DNA of 7,525 bases from JBEKEX01 sp050013615. GTDB taxonomy: Bacteria; Chloroflexota; Anaerolineae; Anaerolineales; Anaerolineaceae. The first letter of the stretch is position 1. Every line of letters begins with the position of its first letter. Below the pieces are notes generated by a model. It was not told the DNA's origin. It saw only the letters and a list, made by a program, of their open reading frames with translations, and did no database searches. The stretch is from NCBI GenBank assembly GCA_050013615.1, contig JBEKEX010000129.1, positions 1 to 7,525 on the forward strand, read 5' to 3'. The position numbers were made by a program, and so were the translations under genes. Below, one piece after another: positions 6,470-7,525 of this stretch.

Positions 6470-7111
6470 ATGTTCATCACGCTTGAAGGACCCGATGGAA
6501 GCGGCAAGACCAGCCAGATGGCTCCCCTGGCCGATTTTTTGCATCAGGCCGGTTACACGGTGTTCACCACCCGCGAGCCCGGCGGCACTGCCATCGGCGA
6601 CCAGGTGCGCGATATCCTCATGTCGATGAAGAACACCGGCATGAACCCCCGTACAGAGACACTTCTCTTTTGCGCGGCGCGCGCCCAGATCGTTGCAGAA
6701 GTCATCCGCCCCCATTTGGAAAAAGGTGAGCTGGTGCTCTCAGATCGTTATGCCGATTCCACCCTGGCTTACCAAGGCTACGGCCATGGCAATGACCTGG
6801 AAGCCATACGCCATATCTTGAACTTTGCCACAGGCGGCCTGAAGCCCGACCTGACCCTGCTGCTGGATGTCGATTCGGAGACCGGATTGAACCGGCGCAA
6901 ACAAAGCGGCGGTGAGTGGAATCGCCTGGATGCCTATGCCCTGACGTTGCATCAACGCGTGCGCGATGGTTACAAGGAAATGGTGCGCGCCGAACCCGAC
7001 CGCTGGAGGGTCATCGATGCCAGCCAGCAGCCGGACATGGTACAATCAGCCCTGCAAAAAGCTGTACAAGCTTATTTATCCGGGGAAACCTTGAGTAGAA
7101 TGAAACCCTAA
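6470..7111 (+). CDS. tmk: Thymidylate kinase (dTMP kinase)
   Basis: Tmk phosphorylates dTMP to dTDP with ATP, the step shared by the de novo and salvage routes to dTTP. The 213-residue length is typical. Key motifs are intact: the P-loop GPDGSGKT (7-14), TREPGGT (34-40), the dTMP-binding segment SDRYADSTLAYQG (91-103) with the conserved Asp-Arg-Tyr, and the LID region with Arg142, Arg143 and Lys144 followed by NRLDA (151-155). The P-loop has no Arg and the LID is basic, which resembles the type II (Escherichia coli-like) enzymes. The ATG at 6470 begins the family N-terminus MFITLEGPDG; only a weak GAGA lies directly upstream, so translation may depend on coupling to the ATPase gene 17 nt before. 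The last 10 residues are a non-conserved tail. holB, a frequent neighbour of tmk in bacteria, does not follow here. Confidence 0.97.
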   Translation: MFITLEGPDGSGKTSQMAPLADFLHQAGYTVFTTREPGGTAIGDQVRDILMSMKNTGMNPRTETLLFCAARAQIVAEVIRPHLEKGELVLSDRYADSTLAYQGYGHGNDLEAIRHILNFATGGLKPDLTLLLDVDSETGLNRRKQSGGEWNRLDAYALTLHQRVRDGYKEMVRAEPDRWRVIDASQQPDMVQSALQKAVQAYLSGETLSRMKP

Positions 7112-7161
7112 ACAGGGTAGATTTCTAAAACTTTGTAACAGATATGTTCCCCTTCTGTAAA

Positions 7162-7167
7162 GAAAGG
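7162..7167 (+). promoter_or_regulatory. Ribosome binding site of the lipoprotein gene
   Basis: GAAAGG lies 9 nt before the ATG at 7177, supporting that start for a gene cut by the window end. The 65-nt gap after tmk is AT-richer than the genes around it and could contain a promoter, but no convincing -35/-10 pair is visible. Confidence 0.6.
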
Positions 7168-7176
7168 TAAAACCTT

Positions 7177-7525
7177 ATGCGTAAACTATGGGCCCCCATC
7201 ATCTTATTGAGCATGCTCCTGTCAGCGTGCAGCGGAGCTGCTGCAGTGCAGCCCACGGCCACAATCGCTGCTTCGCAAACGCCTTCAACGGCAGCGACCA
7301 CGGCTGCTACGGCCGAGCCGACCCCCACGGCTGCCGTTGCACCGGGACAATGCAAAGTAACGACCACGCTTTTCCCGGATCCCAAGAGCGCCAGTGCCGC
7401 GACCTATGCCCCCATCAGCGCCAGCGATTTTATCGAAGGGCCTGATACTGCCCCCATGACCCTGATCGAATATGCCGATTTCACCTGCCCCTATTGCAGC
7501 CAGGCTGCACCTGAGATCGAAGCAC
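7177..7525 (+). CDS. Secreted lipoprotein with DsbA-type thioredoxin domain, N-terminal part (3' end outside window)
   Basis: The frame starts at ATG 7177 and is still open at the last base, giving 116 visible residues. MRKLW followed by a hydrophobic stretch and LLSAC (14-18) is a type II signal peptide with lipobox, so Cys18 should be lipidated and the protein anchored on the outer face of the cytoplasmic membrane. Residues 19-57 are a low-complexity Ala/Thr/Pro linker, typical of surface lipoproteins. From about 84 the sequence enters a thioredoxin-like fold of the DsbA type: an ALIEY-like strand (TLIEYADF at 95-102) leads into TCPYCSQ with the redox pair Cys104 and Cys107. The CPYC centre fits thiol oxidation, disulfide isomerisation or reduction of extracytoplasmic proteins; which one cannot be told. 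An extra Cys59 precedes the domain. The catalytic cis-Pro loop and the rest of the fold lie beyond the window. Confidence 0.85.
   Translation, partial: MRKLWAPIILLSMLLSACSGAAAVQPTATIAASQTPSTAATTAATAEPTPTAAVAPGQCKVTTTLFPDPKSASAATYAPISASDFIEGPDTAPMTLIEYADFTCPYCSQAAPEIEA

Noticed and set aside
7105..7118. Hairpin ACCCT-AAAC-AGGGT at the end of tmk as a terminator
   Set aside because: The stem is only 5 bp, overlaps the stop codon and is not followed by a T-run.
7133..7161. TTGTAA and TGTAAA with a 17-bp spacer as a promoter for the lipoprotein gene
   Set aside because: Each hexamer matches only four of six consensus bases, and the predicted transcript start would fall just after the ribosome binding site, leaving it out of the mRNA.
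7188..7445. Open frame overlapping the lipoprotein gene on the + strand
   Set aside because: It is out of frame with the lipobox and CPYC signatures, has no Shine-Dalgarno sequence and shows no coherent domain.

Overview
The window carries seven protein-coding genes, all on the + strand and tightly packed. No RNA gene, insertion sequence, CRISPR array or integration site is visible. Moderately high GC, a monoderm-style lipoprotein, a large ATPase-TPR regulator and an R3H/SpoIIIAA-like ATPase all suggest an Anaerolineae-type member of Chloroflexota. That placement is inference from protein style and gene order; no search was run.

Layout. Positions 1-2145 hold the 3' part of a large STAND-type regulator: the end of an ATPase module, a winged-helix-like region and a long TPR superhelix. 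A hairpin followed by a T-run closes it. A promoter-like sequence and a strong ribosome binding site then lead into pdxS (2280-3170) and pdxT (3249-3827), the two subunits of the DXP-independent pyridoxal 5'-phosphate synthase. A terminator-like hairpin with six T residues lies between them and may set the amount of pdxT transcript. A GNAT-like protein with two acetyltransferase-like halves follows. It appears to start at a non-canonical ATA that overlaps the pdxT stop codon. Next come a 539-residue ATPase with a C-terminal R3H nucleic-acid-binding domain (4833-6452), thymidylate kinase (tmk, 6470-7111), and the start of a secreted lipoprotein with a DsbA-type CPYC thioredoxin motif (7177 to the window end).

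How the genes work together. PdxS and PdxT form one enzyme complex: PdxT supplies ammonia from glutamine and PdxS builds PLP. Tmk makes dTDP for DNA synthesis. The GNAT-like protein and the R3H ATPase have no established function. Their position between PLP synthesis and dTMP phosphorylation may reflect only a shared housekeeping transcription unit. The ATPase gene has a TATAAT box 6 nt before its ATG and no Shine-Dalgarno sequence, so it may also be expressed as a leaderless mRNA.

Nothing here looks like a defence, mobile or otherwise clearly new multi-gene system. The most interesting points are start-site and transcript architecture (ATA start, leaderless promoter, intra-operon hairpin) and the two uncharacterised proteins between pdxT and tmk.
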